A DNA stretch of 64,000 nucleotides from Calliopum simillimum (taxonomy: Eukaryota > Arthropoda > Insecta > Diptera > Lauxaniidae). The stretch lies in assembly GCA_951812925.1 (NCBI GenBank), contig OX638371.1, positions 45,792,101 to 45,856,100 of the forward strand, given 5' to 3'. A program made the position numbers and the translations under genes. Positions 11,181 to 21,312 of the stretch are shown one piece after another; within the stretch, counting starts at the first letter, position 1, and each line of letters begins with the position of its first letter. The notes below the pieces were generated by a model. That model was given only the letters and a program-made list of their open reading frames with translations, searched no databases and was not told the DNA's origin.

Positions 11181-11749
11181 CCGGAAGGATTGTACTTTCA
11201 AATAAAAAAAGAAATTTTAGATAATATCCAGTAGTTTTTTTTTTATAGAATTTTCAAAAAAAAAAAAGGTTATTTGGCGGACCCTGTATAAGTTTCAATA
11301 AAATCGTGCAAAAAGAGCAGTTACGAACGTTACAGAAGTCATTGTGGAGGTGAACGTAGATTTCACGATTTTAAGCGAATTTTGCAGTATAAATAAACAA
11401 AATTAAATCTTCCGAGCATTACAAAATTGCAGGAAACAACTGCTGAAAATTCATAAATTTGTCGCTTATACGTACAATCATGGCAATAGTAGCTAATGAA
11501 TTCAATAATAATAATAAATATTCCGAATAATGAGAAATATTTGAGCATATCGAAACTGCTTTCGAAGAAACGAAATAGTCCTTAGTTCATGCAAAATTTT
11601 GACTTGCGCCAGGTGCTTTGCAAACGTTACAATTTTTGTTGTATAAATAAGTTAAGGTATTTGTCAAATGCCCATATCGACACATAGCAATGTTTTAACG
11701 TCATATTTCAAACTTTTGCAAAATTTAAATCGCGAATTTGTTTCTTTTT

Positions 11750-11977
11750 TCCGTGCCAGCGAAATGACAGCGCTCTTTGCAAAAAATACATTAGTTAACA
11801 CAAACTTAAATTTGCGAACTTTAAATTAAATATAAAATCTTAAATTGTAAAAACAACAAATATAAAAACTAAACTGAAAAACAATAAATAAAGAATTATA
11901 ACTAAACTTGGACTTTTATTTCAACCGAGGAAAACCACATCAAAGGTAGCAACCCAAGTTAGAATTGGCGCCCAACT
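11750..11977 (+). repeat. LTR 3' part and primer-binding site of gypsy element A
   Basis: CAGCGAAATGACAGCGCTCT at about 11757 is shared with the LTR at 25653-26054 (CAGCGAAATGATAGCGCTCT), followed in both by ATTAGTTAACACAAACTTAA. It runs to TGGCGCCCAACT at 11966-11977, a tRNA-Lys-type primer-binding site used by gypsy elements. The 5' edge of the LTR is uncertain. Confidence 0.6.
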
Positions 11978-12376
11978 AAAAAGGACCCCACATAAATACA
12001 AGTATCCTCATAGAAAGGAACATGAAAAAAATATTAAAGCTGACAAGAAAAATTAAGCAGAGAACAAAATGATTTCAATGTGAGTTTTTAAGGAAAAAAG
12101 ATAAATCAAATTTTTATAAAAATTTTTAAGTAACAAAAGATTTTAGTTAAGGAAAAATTAGTTCAGCCAACAAATAAAGTAATGAAAATACAAACCTGCA
12201 TGGTAGGTGTAAATAAACTTTAAATTAAATTCAACTGGTATCATTAAGTGCAGAGTAACTCAAAGCTACATAGTAGGTGAAGGAAAACTTACAATCATAA
12301 TAAAACTGAAAGTTGAGGAATTTTAAATTAGTTATAAAAATTTTAGGAATCTAAGTTCAAAAAAAAAAAGTATCTA

Positions 12377-12792
12377 CAGCCATTCCGTGCCTAGCGTAAC
12401 ATATGAAAGACTATTTTGTTTTTTCTTTCCAAAAAATATATTTTGGAAGGTAGAAAAGGTGTACCCGGGAACGTTTTTTGTAGTTAAGTTCTGAAATTGT
12501 AGTACATTTAGTACTTTTTATCATTTACTTTGACCTTGATTCAATACCTTTCTAAAACAGGTCTAAACATGAAAATTGGTTAAGAAATGGCCAAGTTATT
12601 GACAATTATTTGAGGATAGTTTGTCGCATTTTACCGATTTTTCTACTTTTTGCACCCCTCCCTCCACAAGCCACAAAAAAAGTCGCAAATTTTTTTTTGC
12701 ATTTCTCAAAGTTTAGGCATGAAACGAAACCATGTACCAGTGAAATCGGAAGTGATGTGGCAGATCTTGTTACGCTAGGCATGGAATGGCTG
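12377..12792. mobile_element. 416-bp TIR element in gypsy A leader
   Basis: CAGCCATTCCGTGCCTAGCG at 12377 and its near-complement ending at 12792; TCTA flanks both sides, giving a 4-bp target duplication. Short open frames inside are not conserved proteins. It interrupts the leader between primer-binding site and gag. Confidence 0.65.
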
Positions 12793-12998
12793 TCTAGAAT
12801 TTTAGTAAAAAAAATCAATTTAAAGTTAAATTTAAAAAGTGATTAGAATTTTAATTCTTTAAAAGTTAAATTTAAAATTAAAAAAAAGGAATAAAAATTT
12901 TAAGTGGAAAAAGACACATTCTTTAAAAGTTAATGAATATTAGCTTCGGATTTGAATGAAATTTGCTTCGGAGCTCACAAGGTCTACTTGCGTAATTT

Positions 12999-14840
12999 TT
13001 GCTTAAGTTCATGCAAACACAAAAATCATTCAGCGAACAAACGGTCGAACATTTAGCCAGAATACGAGCTTTGAGAATATCTGATAACAGAGTAGAGAAT
13101 AATAGAACCATGAACGCCGAAAATGTAAAGGTATTATTGGATACTGCTATCCAACAAGTAGTTGAAATAACTAGAGAGGAACTTCAAACTACTGGGGCTT
13201 GCGCACGATGAAATTAATGCATTGTTCAAATTCAAAAAATTCCAAAAAATTTTAATCAAATTGCCTTTGGTAAATATGTCTTCATGCTACTTTTTTTACT
13301 CATTCGTTAACTCGCTGCGAAATTGAAGTTCGTGAAAAAATATGTAAAATATTTAACGCGTTTTATTGAAACCTATAAGAAATTTCTGACCGTTAGTAGA
13401 AAGCATGTAAGTGGAAAAAAGAAAGGTTTTGATAATCCTTATACTGCCAAGAAGGTGATAGCTCTTCTTAAAAAAAATTCCAATATATCGGGAAGGAAAG
13501 TAGCTGAGAAAGTCCAATGCTCTGAGGCCTTTGTCAGAAAAGTTAAAAAGGAGGAAGGGCTTAAGACATTGAAAATCCATAAACTTCCGGATAGAAATTC
13601 CAAAAAGAACGTTGAGGCAAAATAGCGATCCAAAATACTTTACCGAGAATTCATTAAAAAATTTGACTGTTGCATTATGGACGATGAAACTTACATACTT
13701 TGTGACTTTTCGCAGCTTCCAGGTGTCGATTTTTATGTTGCAGACCATAGAGGAAATGTTCAAGTAGAATTTAAGGCCCAAAAAAAGACGAAGTTTCCAA
13801 AGAAGTTTTTCGTATGGCAGGCAATCTGCAGCTGCGGTAGACGAGGCAGTTCATTTGTTTCAACTGGGACGATTAACACCAAAACATACATCCAGGAGTG
13901 CTTGCAAAAACGTCTTTTATCATATATTAGACAGCATGAGGTTTCAACTTTTTTTTGGCCAGATTTGACTTCATGCCATTACAGCAAATCTGCAGTTGAA
14001 TGGTATAAAAGAACAATGTACCTAAATATGCAAATCCTCCTAACTGCCCGGAGCTCAGACTCATCGAAAGGTAAAAAGGATTATGAAGAACAAAAAACAG
14101 GTTGCTGAAAACACCAAACATTTTTCAAGAAAATGGTTAATGTCAAGTAAACAAATTTTTGAATGTACGGTTAAAAGTTTATTGTGAGGGAAAAATTAAT
14201 TTATTCCTAAAAAACCAATAATGTTTAATATATTTGTAATAAAAGTAAACATGAATAAGATTTCTGTTAAAAAAACGTATATTTCTACAATAGTTTTAAT
14301 GTCAAAAAAGTTTAAAAGTTATTTGAGTTAATTTGTGCACTAAGTTCATCATGCGAAAGCCTTATTGATGAATTAACCAATCGAGTCACTAGCTTAGAAC
14401 CACCTTCCTCTGTAGTAAAATATATAGAAATAGAAATTGTAGATAATGTGCAATGTGACGAACATGTGAGACATTGCGAAGTCTGTTCCAGAATTTAAGG
14501 GTGACCCTACTCGGTATGACTCCTAGCGACAAGCTGCTATGTCGACACCCCCATGTTGGAAGCTCAAAGTACTACCAAGTCGTAGCTATTTTAGAAATAA
14601 AGTAATAGGAAGTGCATATGATGCATTAATTGCTTATAAAACGGTCCTCAATTTTAAAGCTATCATAGCTAGGTTGGATTTTACTTACATGGACAAAAAG
14701 TCTTTACATTAGAACAAGAACTTTCCACGCTCAGGCAAGGGCAGAAAACGATACATCAATTTAATGACGAAGGTGAGCGAAAACTGGAAAAAGGGGCAAT
14801 TCCTAATCGCGCTAAAATCCATTTAACATAAAATTAAATT
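12999..14840 (+). pseudogene. gag: Gag of Ty3/gypsy element A, split by a Tc1/mariner
   Basis: Open from about 13011 (MQTQKSFSEQTVEHLARIRA) to about 13210. It is interrupted by a Tc1/mariner insertion and resumes at about 14345 with LIDELTNRVTSLEPP and then a VPEFKGDPTRYDSW block. That block matches the VKSLPEFNGDEARYVSWRQA core of the gag at 33940 and IVKCLREFSGVPGEFNSWRK at 26419, the conserved capsid stretch of gypsy/errantivirus gag. The frame is broken repeatedly and ends near 14840 without protease or RT. Inactive. Confidence 0.65.
13323..14125 (+). pseudogene. Tc1/mariner-superfamily transposase relic
   Basis: A 100-codon frame from 13323 (HTH region: TAKKVIALLKKNSNISGRKV, AEKVQCSEAFVRKVKKEEGL) ends at a stop near 13623. 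Another frame from 13677 has MDDETYILCDFSQLPGVDF with the first catalytic Asp, VWQAICSCG, and FFWPDLTSCHYSKSAVEWYK with the second Asp. The third acidic residue is lost after a frameshift near 14045. Terminal repeats were not identified. It inserted into gypsy A gag; both gag halves can be recognised on either side. Confidence 0.7.
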
Positions 14841-15048
14841 TCGCGTATACGTAAATTAACTAAAAAGTGGCGAAATTCTTTTGTGAGTCAATTTAAAGAA
14901 AAAGAATGGAAACTGAAAAAACTCAAACTGTGACGTAACATTCGTGCATTGAACAAAATATGAATCACTACTTTTGTATCACGGAATGTTAAGTGAAAAT
15001 TTTAAGTTTTTCTTTGAAAAGGAAGAAGAAACCTAAAATATATATTAG

Positions 15049-15356
15049 AGTTATTCACGATCTGGAGTAACGAGCTGAGTAACAGGGTAAAAGTCAACTC
15101 AGTTACTCTGAATAGTGAGCATACTCAATACTTTGCACGATATTTGCTATTTGTTTCTCAAAATAATTTTAGCTGACAACAAAAAAAAAATTTTTAAATG
15201 AATATTTTGCTCTCAATCTAATTTTTATTTTTGATGAACGAAAATTGTCTCTCAATAATAAACAAGTTCAAACGTTTCTATAGAAATAGTAAAAAAAAGG
15301 CAAAATTGAGTTGTGCACTGTTACCCTGTTACTCTGTTACTCTAGATCGTGAATAC
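15049..15356. mobile_element. About 308-bp MITE with GAGTAAC/GTTACTC ends
   Basis: ATTCACGATCTGGAGTAAC at the left and GTTACTCTAGATCGTGAAT at the right are near-perfect complements, extending inward as AACAGGGTAA and TTACCCTGTT. Non-coding, AT-rich loop. Confidence 0.6.
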
Positions 15357-16222
15357 CCCTATTGTATATTGTAAAATAAGATAAGTACTACATAGTTAAG
15401 TGTTTATTATACAAAAATTCAGTACAAAGTGGGCAGGAGAATAAATAGCATCATCAAAAATTAAAGCAACATATACATATACATAATTTTCGAACAAGAC
15501 TGAATATGCTTCAACTTAACCTGCAAAAATAAAAAGTGAAGCGCTAGCGCTCCCGCGAATATCAAAGAGACACGAGACAAGTCGCGCCAAAATTGTTTTG
15601 CTGCTCGTTAATGTCGTGTGTTTGTGCCCACTAATATTAAAAAGAGACCTTCTATACGACATACGAATTCCACAAAAGGAATAGGGCGATGTGTCAAAAT
15701 GCATATCAATACCTGCATGTGAATCCACAACTCGGAATGTCTTTCGTTATGACATTTGACAAGCTAAAAACAAAAATAGCAAAAAACACTTTTCTGCTGT
15801 GAAGCATAACAACGTGCAAAATTTCATTCAACACGAAACTAATTTAATTTATCATTAAAACGATTAATTTTGATATCTAAATCGGTGTTTGCCTTTACAA
15901 AACTATAAAATAACGTACTGATTAAAGGCGAAAGAAATTGTATTGATCAAAAACAAAACAAGTGACCGAAAGTAACAATAAATTAATAAAAAAAAAGTAA
16001 AAGAATTAAAATTGCCAAATAAAATGAGAAACCTACGATCTAAACCTATAAAAATATTAGCGCTGAAGCTATGTAGTTTTTGTGTGTGCGTGCGTCAGTA
16101 AATTCGGTGCTGTGCATTATGCTTCTGAGATTCCACTGGGCAAATCTAACCAACCAGCTAACCAACATAAAAATTAAAATTTCAATTTAAATTAATGTAA
16201 GCAGCAAATAAAAAAAAAGAAG
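15357..16222. other. Noncoding flank of the BEL element
   Basis: No gene recognised. The stretch 15535-15760 has moderate GC and could be part of another repeat. With the BEL element removed, the sequence continues at 23910. Confidence 0.3.
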
Positions 16223-16227
16223 AACAT

Positions 16228-16544
16228 TGTTTACGCCAAACTTAGCGAACACCCTGTATTTTGCTGTCGATACAGTGGTGTTCGTTCAGTTTTTCCTAAT
16301 TCTTTATTTTGCTTTGTTTTCATATTTTTGGGTTGCGCCTCTCGCTCCCAACATATAATGTTAAACATAAAATAACTTGTACTTGTACAACCGCAGCTTA
16401 ATAAACAACGTTTTCTCTATAATTTTGAATCGCCGTGTCTTTCTTTTCGTTCGAAAATCGAAGTTTTTTAGTATTTTAAACTTTAGTTTAAAAAGTAGTT
16501 TTTTTAAAGTTTAAAAGTGTTTTCTTTCGGTCGCGAAAGAAATA
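16228..16544 (+). repeat. 5' LTR of BEL/Pao element
   Basis: 317 bp, starting TGTTTACGCCAAACTTAGCG and ending GTCGCGAAAGAAATA. It is flanked on the left by AACAT (16223-16227), which recurs at 23905-23909 after the 3' LTR. Only one difference from the 3' LTR was seen (CATATAATG here, CATACAATG there), which suggests a recent insertion. Contains AATAAA signals near 16400. Confidence 0.9.
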
Positions 16545-16561
16545 TTGGTCCTTCGAGCCGG
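16545..16561 (+). promoter_or_regulatory. BEL primer-binding site
   Basis: TTGGTCCTTCGAGCCGG directly follows the 5' LTR; this is the usual primer-binding site form of insect BEL elements. Confidence 0.75.
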
Positions 16562-19500
16562 TATTCTAGTTAACAGCCAATTGAAAATTTTATTCAATCT
16601 GCCTCAAGTACCAAAAGAATCTGGTTCAGATCTAAAAAAGCTCCAACGGGATATTAATGGTTGTATCTTTGCTTTAAAAACACACAACATTAATATTGAG
16701 AATTGGGATGCAATTTTTGTGTATCTTTGTTCTACTCGCTTGCCAGAGGTCACGCTTTCGTTATGGGAGCAGTCAGTTGTGAATAAAACTGAAATTCCAA
16801 AATGGCAACAACTGAACGATTTTCTTACCAGTCGGTTTCAAACATTGGAAACTGTGTCGGATATTCGTAACTCAAGTGGTGCGATACCTCGACAAAACCC
16901 ACAACCTTCAATTTCAAAATCAACTCAGAATTATTCATCTGGTAAAAAGGTAAATAGTTACCAAGTAAATGTAGTTTCTTCAAATTGCAAACTTTGTTCG
17001 TCGGAACAACATGCGCTAAGATTTTGCCCAAAATTTTTAAAAATGGATCAAAAAGAACGTCTTGCAATTGTACGGAAATTTCACTTTTGTGTCAATTGCT
17101 TAGGTCACTCTCACGAAGTCAAAGAGTGTAAGAGCCATTATAATTGTGCGACGTGCAAACAACGTCATAACACATTATTGCATCGGAATTCGACAATAAC
17201 CTCCTCTTCTGCTTCGAGTGTTGGCTCAGGCAAGTCGAATTCTCCTCAAAACCCCCCGGGCTCAAATACTCAATCGCATTCTACTCAATTACAGTCCACT
17301 CAGAATGACCTACAGACTTGTTTTTCCTCTAGTACCAAACAGGTTTTGCTTGGTACTGCCATGGTGACCATATGTCACCTAGGGTCGGCGTACACCACCA
17401 GGGCACTTATTGACTCTGGCTCGGAAGGTACGTTTATATCTGAGCGATTACAAAAATTGTTAAAACTTCCTACTCGAGTTGTTAACGCTCAAGTTTCTGG
17501 GTTAAATCATACGGTCTCAGCGCAGGTGTCACAAGCTTGTGATATCATAATTAGTTCTTTTAGAGATAGACAATTTCAAATTGAAGCAACAGCTTTTGTG
17601 CTGTCTCGCTTGACAGGAAATTTGCCATCTTCTTCCATTGATCCTTCTACTTGTGAGAAGCTGCCTGACATTCCACTGGTAGATCCTCATTTCTTCAGAA
17701 GTGGTCCGATAGATGTATTAATCGGTAGCGATTTATACCCCGCAATTATCCTAGAAGGAATCCGACGAAACGTTCTTGGCTCTCTCTTAGCTCAAGAAAC
17801 TGTTTTTGGTTGGATATTTTCGGGGCCTATGCCTCAGCAGGAAATCTCCACATTCACCACATGCTTGTCACATTTTTCTGAAGTTGATGTTGATCAACAG
17901 ATAGCACGCTTTTGGGAGTTGGAAGAGCTTCCAAAAAAGCAATTTTTAACCCCTATTGACAAGGCATGTGAGGAAAGTTATCAACAGACTACTAAACGTG
18001 ATGAAAGGGGTCGATATATGGTCACTTTACCTTTCAAAAGTGGCTACCCCAGTGAAATAAATCTAGGTTTTTCACGAGGTATCGCACTAAAACAATTTAT
18101 TAGAGGCGAAGCTCGATTGCTCAAAAATCCTAGCCTCAAAGTTGAATATGATGAAGTAGTAAATGACTACTTAAAATTGGGTCATATGAAAAAGGTTTCT
18201 CCCCCCAAATATGAAACTTCGCCATCTCACTATTACTTACCGCATCACGCGGTGATTAAGCGAGACAGAGCTACTACAAAAGTTCGAGTAGTATTTAACG
18301 CATCAAGTCCTACGTCCAATAGGATGAGCTTGAATGATGTCCTGTACGCAGGTCCTACTCTTCAAGCGGACTTAACATTGTTGGTCTTAAAATGGCGTTT
18401 TTTCAAATACGTTTTTAACGGGGATATCGCACAGATGTATCGGCAAATATTAGTGGATCCCAAACATACTGGGTATCAGCGGATTCTTTTTCGAAACTCG
18501 CCTGAAGATGACATTCAGGATTACGAGCTTAAAACCGTCACTTTCGGCGTGAATTGCGCGCCATATCTAGCCATACGAACTATTCTGCAGTTAGCAGATG
18601 ATGTTCAGGAGCAATATCCTCTTGCTTCGGAAATTTTACGGCATTTTACGTACGTCGATGATGCTTTAGCAGGAGCACACGATGTGGAAAGTGCACTGAA
18701 GGCTAGAGACGAGTTAATTTTGGCTCTTAATTCCGCGGGGTTCACTATGCGCAAGTGGACATCTAATTCAGCCAGCATTTTAGCGGGGCTTCCCGTAGAG
18801 CATCTCTTAGCGGAAAACTTTCTGCAATTCGAAGATGCAAGTTGTGTCAAAGCACTGGGTGTTCGCTGGAATGCGACTTCAGACCTATTCTATTTTACCA
18901 CAAAACGTTTAGAGGTAAAAGCTTCTTATACCAAAAGAGAAGTTCTGTCTGTTATCGCTCAACTTTTTGACCCTGCAGGTTGGTTGTCACCTATAGTGGT
19001 GACTGCTAAAATCCTTGTGCAGCGGCTTTGGTTGGACGAAATAGGTTGGGATGAATGTATTCCTTCACACAGTTTTCAATCTTGGCAATCTTTTTTGAAA
19101 GATTATGAGAAAATTAACGACATAAGGATTCCTCGTTATGTCAATTTCTCGCCAAACTCTGATGTCGAAGTTCACGCATTCTGTGATTCTTCTGAAAAGG
19201 CTTATGCTGCAGCTGTTTATCTTCGTGTCAGGCAAAATGATTGCATTGTCACGCATTTGCTTTATGCCAAAAGCAAGGTTGCTCCTGTCAAGACGGTTTC
19301 TTTGCCTCGACTTGAGCTTTGTGGTGCAGCTCTACTAGCTGATATGGTTGACACTTTAGTGTCAAATTTGCAAATCAAGAGTCATCGTCTTTATTGTTGG
19401 ACTGACTCTACAATTGTGCTGGCTTGGCTGTCCAAGCCTCCCTGCTCGTGGGCTACTTTCGTTGCCAATAGGGTTTCTAAGGTGCTAGAGAAAGTTGGGA

Positions 19501-19892
19501 ATCAAAATTGGTTTCATGTGGAATCACATGACAATCCTGCTGATTTAGCAACCCGCGGGGTAATACCCCAAGAACTAGTTGACAACACTTTATGGTGGCA
19601 TGGGCCATCGTGGCTTTCGTTGGAAAGCTCTTTTTGGAATTGTCAACCTCAACCGTCAGTTTTAGAAACTTCTCTCGAACGAAAAGCGGTTAAGGTACAT
19701 TTTTCTTATTTTTCCGCATATGATGATATGTTGGAACGGTTTTCTTCATTACCACGAGGACTACGTGTCTTGGCGTATGTCTTCCGTTTCCTCAATCGCA
19801 CTCATCCGCAACGTCGTACTTCTTTCTCTCGTCAAACGACGTTTATAGACAGTGACAAAATCAAGATTGTTCAAACTCGTTTGATACTTTAA
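16545..19892 (+). CDS. gag-pol: BEL/Pao gag-pol polyprotein (5'-truncated gag to RNase H)
   Basis: 1115 codons, no ATG at the start: the frame opens straight out of the primer-binding site, so the leader and the N-terminal part of gag are deleted. Visible domains: gag core (residues 10-110), three zinc knuckles (from CKLCSSEQHALRFC at 148 to CKQRHNTLLH at 204-213), an aspartic protease with RALIDSGSEGTFIS (Asp290), and a Pao-type RT with YVDDALAG near 702. An RNase H with HAFCDSSEKAYAAAVYLR near 875 and a WTDSTIVLAWL block follow. The frame stops at TAA 19890-19892, after which the same frame continues for 100 more codons into the integrase zinc region, so this is a premature stop. Family assignment is firm; function is lost without trans help. 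Confidence 0.9.
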   Translation: MVLRAGILVNSQLKILFNLPQVPKESGSDLKKLQRDINGCIFALKTHNINIENWDAIFVYLCSTRLPEVTLSLWEQSVVNKTEIPKWQQLNDFLTSRFQTLETVSDIRNSSGAIPRQNPQPSISKSTQNYSSGKKVNSYQVNVVSSNCKLCSSEQHALRFCPKFLKMDQKERLAIVRKFHFCVNCLGHSHEVKECKSHYNCATCKQRHNTLLHRNSTITSSSASSVGSGKSNSPQNPPGSNTQSHSTQLQSTQNDLQTCFSSSTKQVLLGTAMVTICHLGSAYTTRALIDSGSEGTFISERLQKLLKLPTRVVNAQVSGLNHTVSAQVSQACDIIISSFRDRQFQIEATAFVLSRLTGNLPSSSIDPSTCEKLPDIPLVDPHFFRSGPIDVLIGSDLYPAIILEGIRRNVLGSLLAQETVFGWIFSGPMPQQEISTFTTCLSHFSEVDVDQQIARFWELEELPKKQFLTPIDKACEESYQQTTKRDERGRYMVTLPFKSGYPSEINLGFSRGIALKQFIRGEARLLKNPSLKVEYDEVVNDYLKLGHMKKVSPPKYETSPSHYYLPHHAVIKRDRATTKVRVVFNASSPTSNRMSLNDVLYAGPTLQADLTLLVLKWRFFKYVFNGDIAQMYRQILVDPKHTGYQRILFRNSPEDDIQDYELKTVTFGVNCAPYLAIRTILQLADDVQEQYPLASEILRHFTYVDDALAGAHDVESALKARDELILALNSAGFTMRKWTSNSASILAGLPVEHLLAENFLQFEDASCVKALGVRWNATSDLFYFTTKRLEVKASYTKREVLSVIAQLFDPAGWLSPIVVTAKILVQRLWLDEIGWDECIPSHSFQSWQSFLKDYEKINDIRIPRYVNFSPNSDVEVHAFCDSSEKAYAAAVYLRVRQNDCIVTHLLYAKSKVAPVKTVSLPRLELCGAALLADMVDTLVSNLQIKSHRLYCWTDSTIVLAWLSKPPCSWATFVANRVSKVLEKVGNQNWFHVESHDNPADLATRGVIPQELVDNTLWWHGPSWLSLESSFWNCQPQPSVLETSLERKAVKVHFSYFSAYDDMLERFSSLPRGLRVLAYVFRFLNRTHPQRRTSFSRQTTFIDSDKIKIVQTRLIL

Positions 19893-21220
19893 TGTCAGAA
19901 AATTGGTTTCCCGAATGAATATCATCGGTTAGAAACTAAACAAATCATTGACCAGAAAAGTCAAGTTTTAGCTCTTAACCCATTTCTTCACCATGATGGG
20001 CTATTGCGTGTTGGTGGGCGGCTGGCTTCTGCACCTATGCTCACTTATGACGAAAGGCATCCAATCCTGTTACCTTATAACAGTCATTTTACACGCCTTT
20101 TGGTCAAAGATTTCCATGAAATTTCTCTTCATGGGGGGAATCAGCTTGTGCTTCGGCTTCTTCGAACGCAGTTCTGGATTCCACGAGCAAAGAACTTAGT
20201 CAAGACAACTTTGCACAACTGTAAGGTTTGTGTAATAAACATGAAAAAACAAAGATCTCAATTATGGCTGCACTTCCACCTGAACGCACCACTTTGTCGA
20301 GACCTTTTTCGGCTACTGGCATTGATTTCGCTGGTCCGTTTAACATAAAAAGTTATTCTGGCAGAGCTTGTCGAATTACTAAGGGGTACGTTTGCTTGTT
20401 TGTTTGCTTTTCTACAAAAGCTATTCATCTCGAAGCCACAAGTGATCTATCGACCGCTACCTTCTTAGCAGCATTTACTCGTTTCGTTTCGAGACGGGGG
20501 TGCCCTGCTAATGTTTATTCTGACAACGGTACCAACTTTGTTGGTGCATCTAGAGCGTTTAAAAAGGATTTTAAGGAATATCTCAGCAATGCACATGATG
20601 CCGTTGTAGCACAATTTGCGCATCAGGGGTTCACTTGGCATTTTATTCCTGCTGGGGCTCCTCATATGGGAGGACTCTGGGAGGCTGGTGTGAAATCATT
20701 TAAAACCCATTTTAAGAAAATTGCTGGGAGCCTAAAATACACCTTCGAAGAATTTACCACTTTACTTAACCGAATCGAATCATGCTTAAACTCACGTCCG
20801 CTAAGTGCCATGACTGAAAACTCTTCAGACTTTCAGCCTTTAACTCCAGGCCACTTCTTAGTCGGTGGCCCGCTACTTTCCCCCGTTGAACCTGAAATAG
20901 CTGAACAGCCATTATCAATCGTTAACCGCTGGCGAAAGCTAAAAGCAATGCAGCAACATCTTTGCTGCCGGTGGAAAAATAAATATTTGAAGGAGTTGCA
21001 CAAACGCGTTAAGTGGAAAACTCCACAGAAAGATTTCGCTGTTAACGATTTGGTAGTGATACGGGATGAAAATTTACCGGCTAACGAATGGCGATTGGGA
21101 CGTATACTGAAAGTTTATCTTGGCAGTGATAACCGCGTCAGGGTTTCGGATATAAAAACCGAAAGAGGCTGCATTACGCGGCCTATAGTCAAACTTGTGG
21201 CACTTCCGGTGTCACAATAA
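19893..21220 (+). pseudogene. int: BEL/Pao integrase part of pol (stop plus frameshift upstream)
   Basis: From 19893 the gag-pol frame reads the H2C2 zinc region (FHEISLHGGNQLVLRLLRTQ, then CKVC) to about 20231. A frameshift then moves to the frame 20228-21220 (330 codons). There the catalytic triad is visible: GIDFAGPF (Asp33), VYSDNGTNFVG (Asp99) and MGGLWEAGVKSF (Glu152), followed by the C-terminal domain typical of BEL elements (WRLGRILKVYLGSDNRVRV). The catalytic core itself is intact. Two lesions separate it from the rest of pol. Confidence 0.88.
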
Positions 21221-21312
21221 TACTACATACCAATATACTTATAAAAAAACCTACTATTTTTTGTTGTACTCTTTTCTTCCCATAACCATAAACCTTACCA
21301 TTCCATTCCAGA

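Larger units (their letters stand above)
9347..11286 (+). mobile_element. Mariner-family element (rosa-like), TA target site
   Basis: Terminal inverted repeats CAGGGTCCGCCATCTAAC and its near-complement GGTTATTTGGCGGACCCTG, flanked by TA at 9345-9346 and 11287-11288. It contains a broken transposase (10160-11180) and a 700-bp hairpin inserted between its left end and the gene. Removing the hairpin leaves about 1.24 kb, normal for the family. Confidence 0.85.
9189..11680. mobile_element. TIR element related to the one at 2691, carrying a mariner
   Basis: The left end CATATGGGC and right end GCCCATAT near 11672-11680 form a short inverted repeat. The left 50 bases share the pattern ATATGGGC, a GTTAC box and ACGCATATTTTT with the element at 2691. 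Related ACGTTAC boxes recur near 11325 and 11630. A mariner is inserted at 9347-11286; the remaining host element is about 550 bp. No own coding. Confidence 0.5.

Noticed and set aside
16545..16600. Non-ATG start codon for BEL gag
   Set aside because: The apparent TTG start is the primer-binding site itself; the true gag start is deleted rather than unusual.
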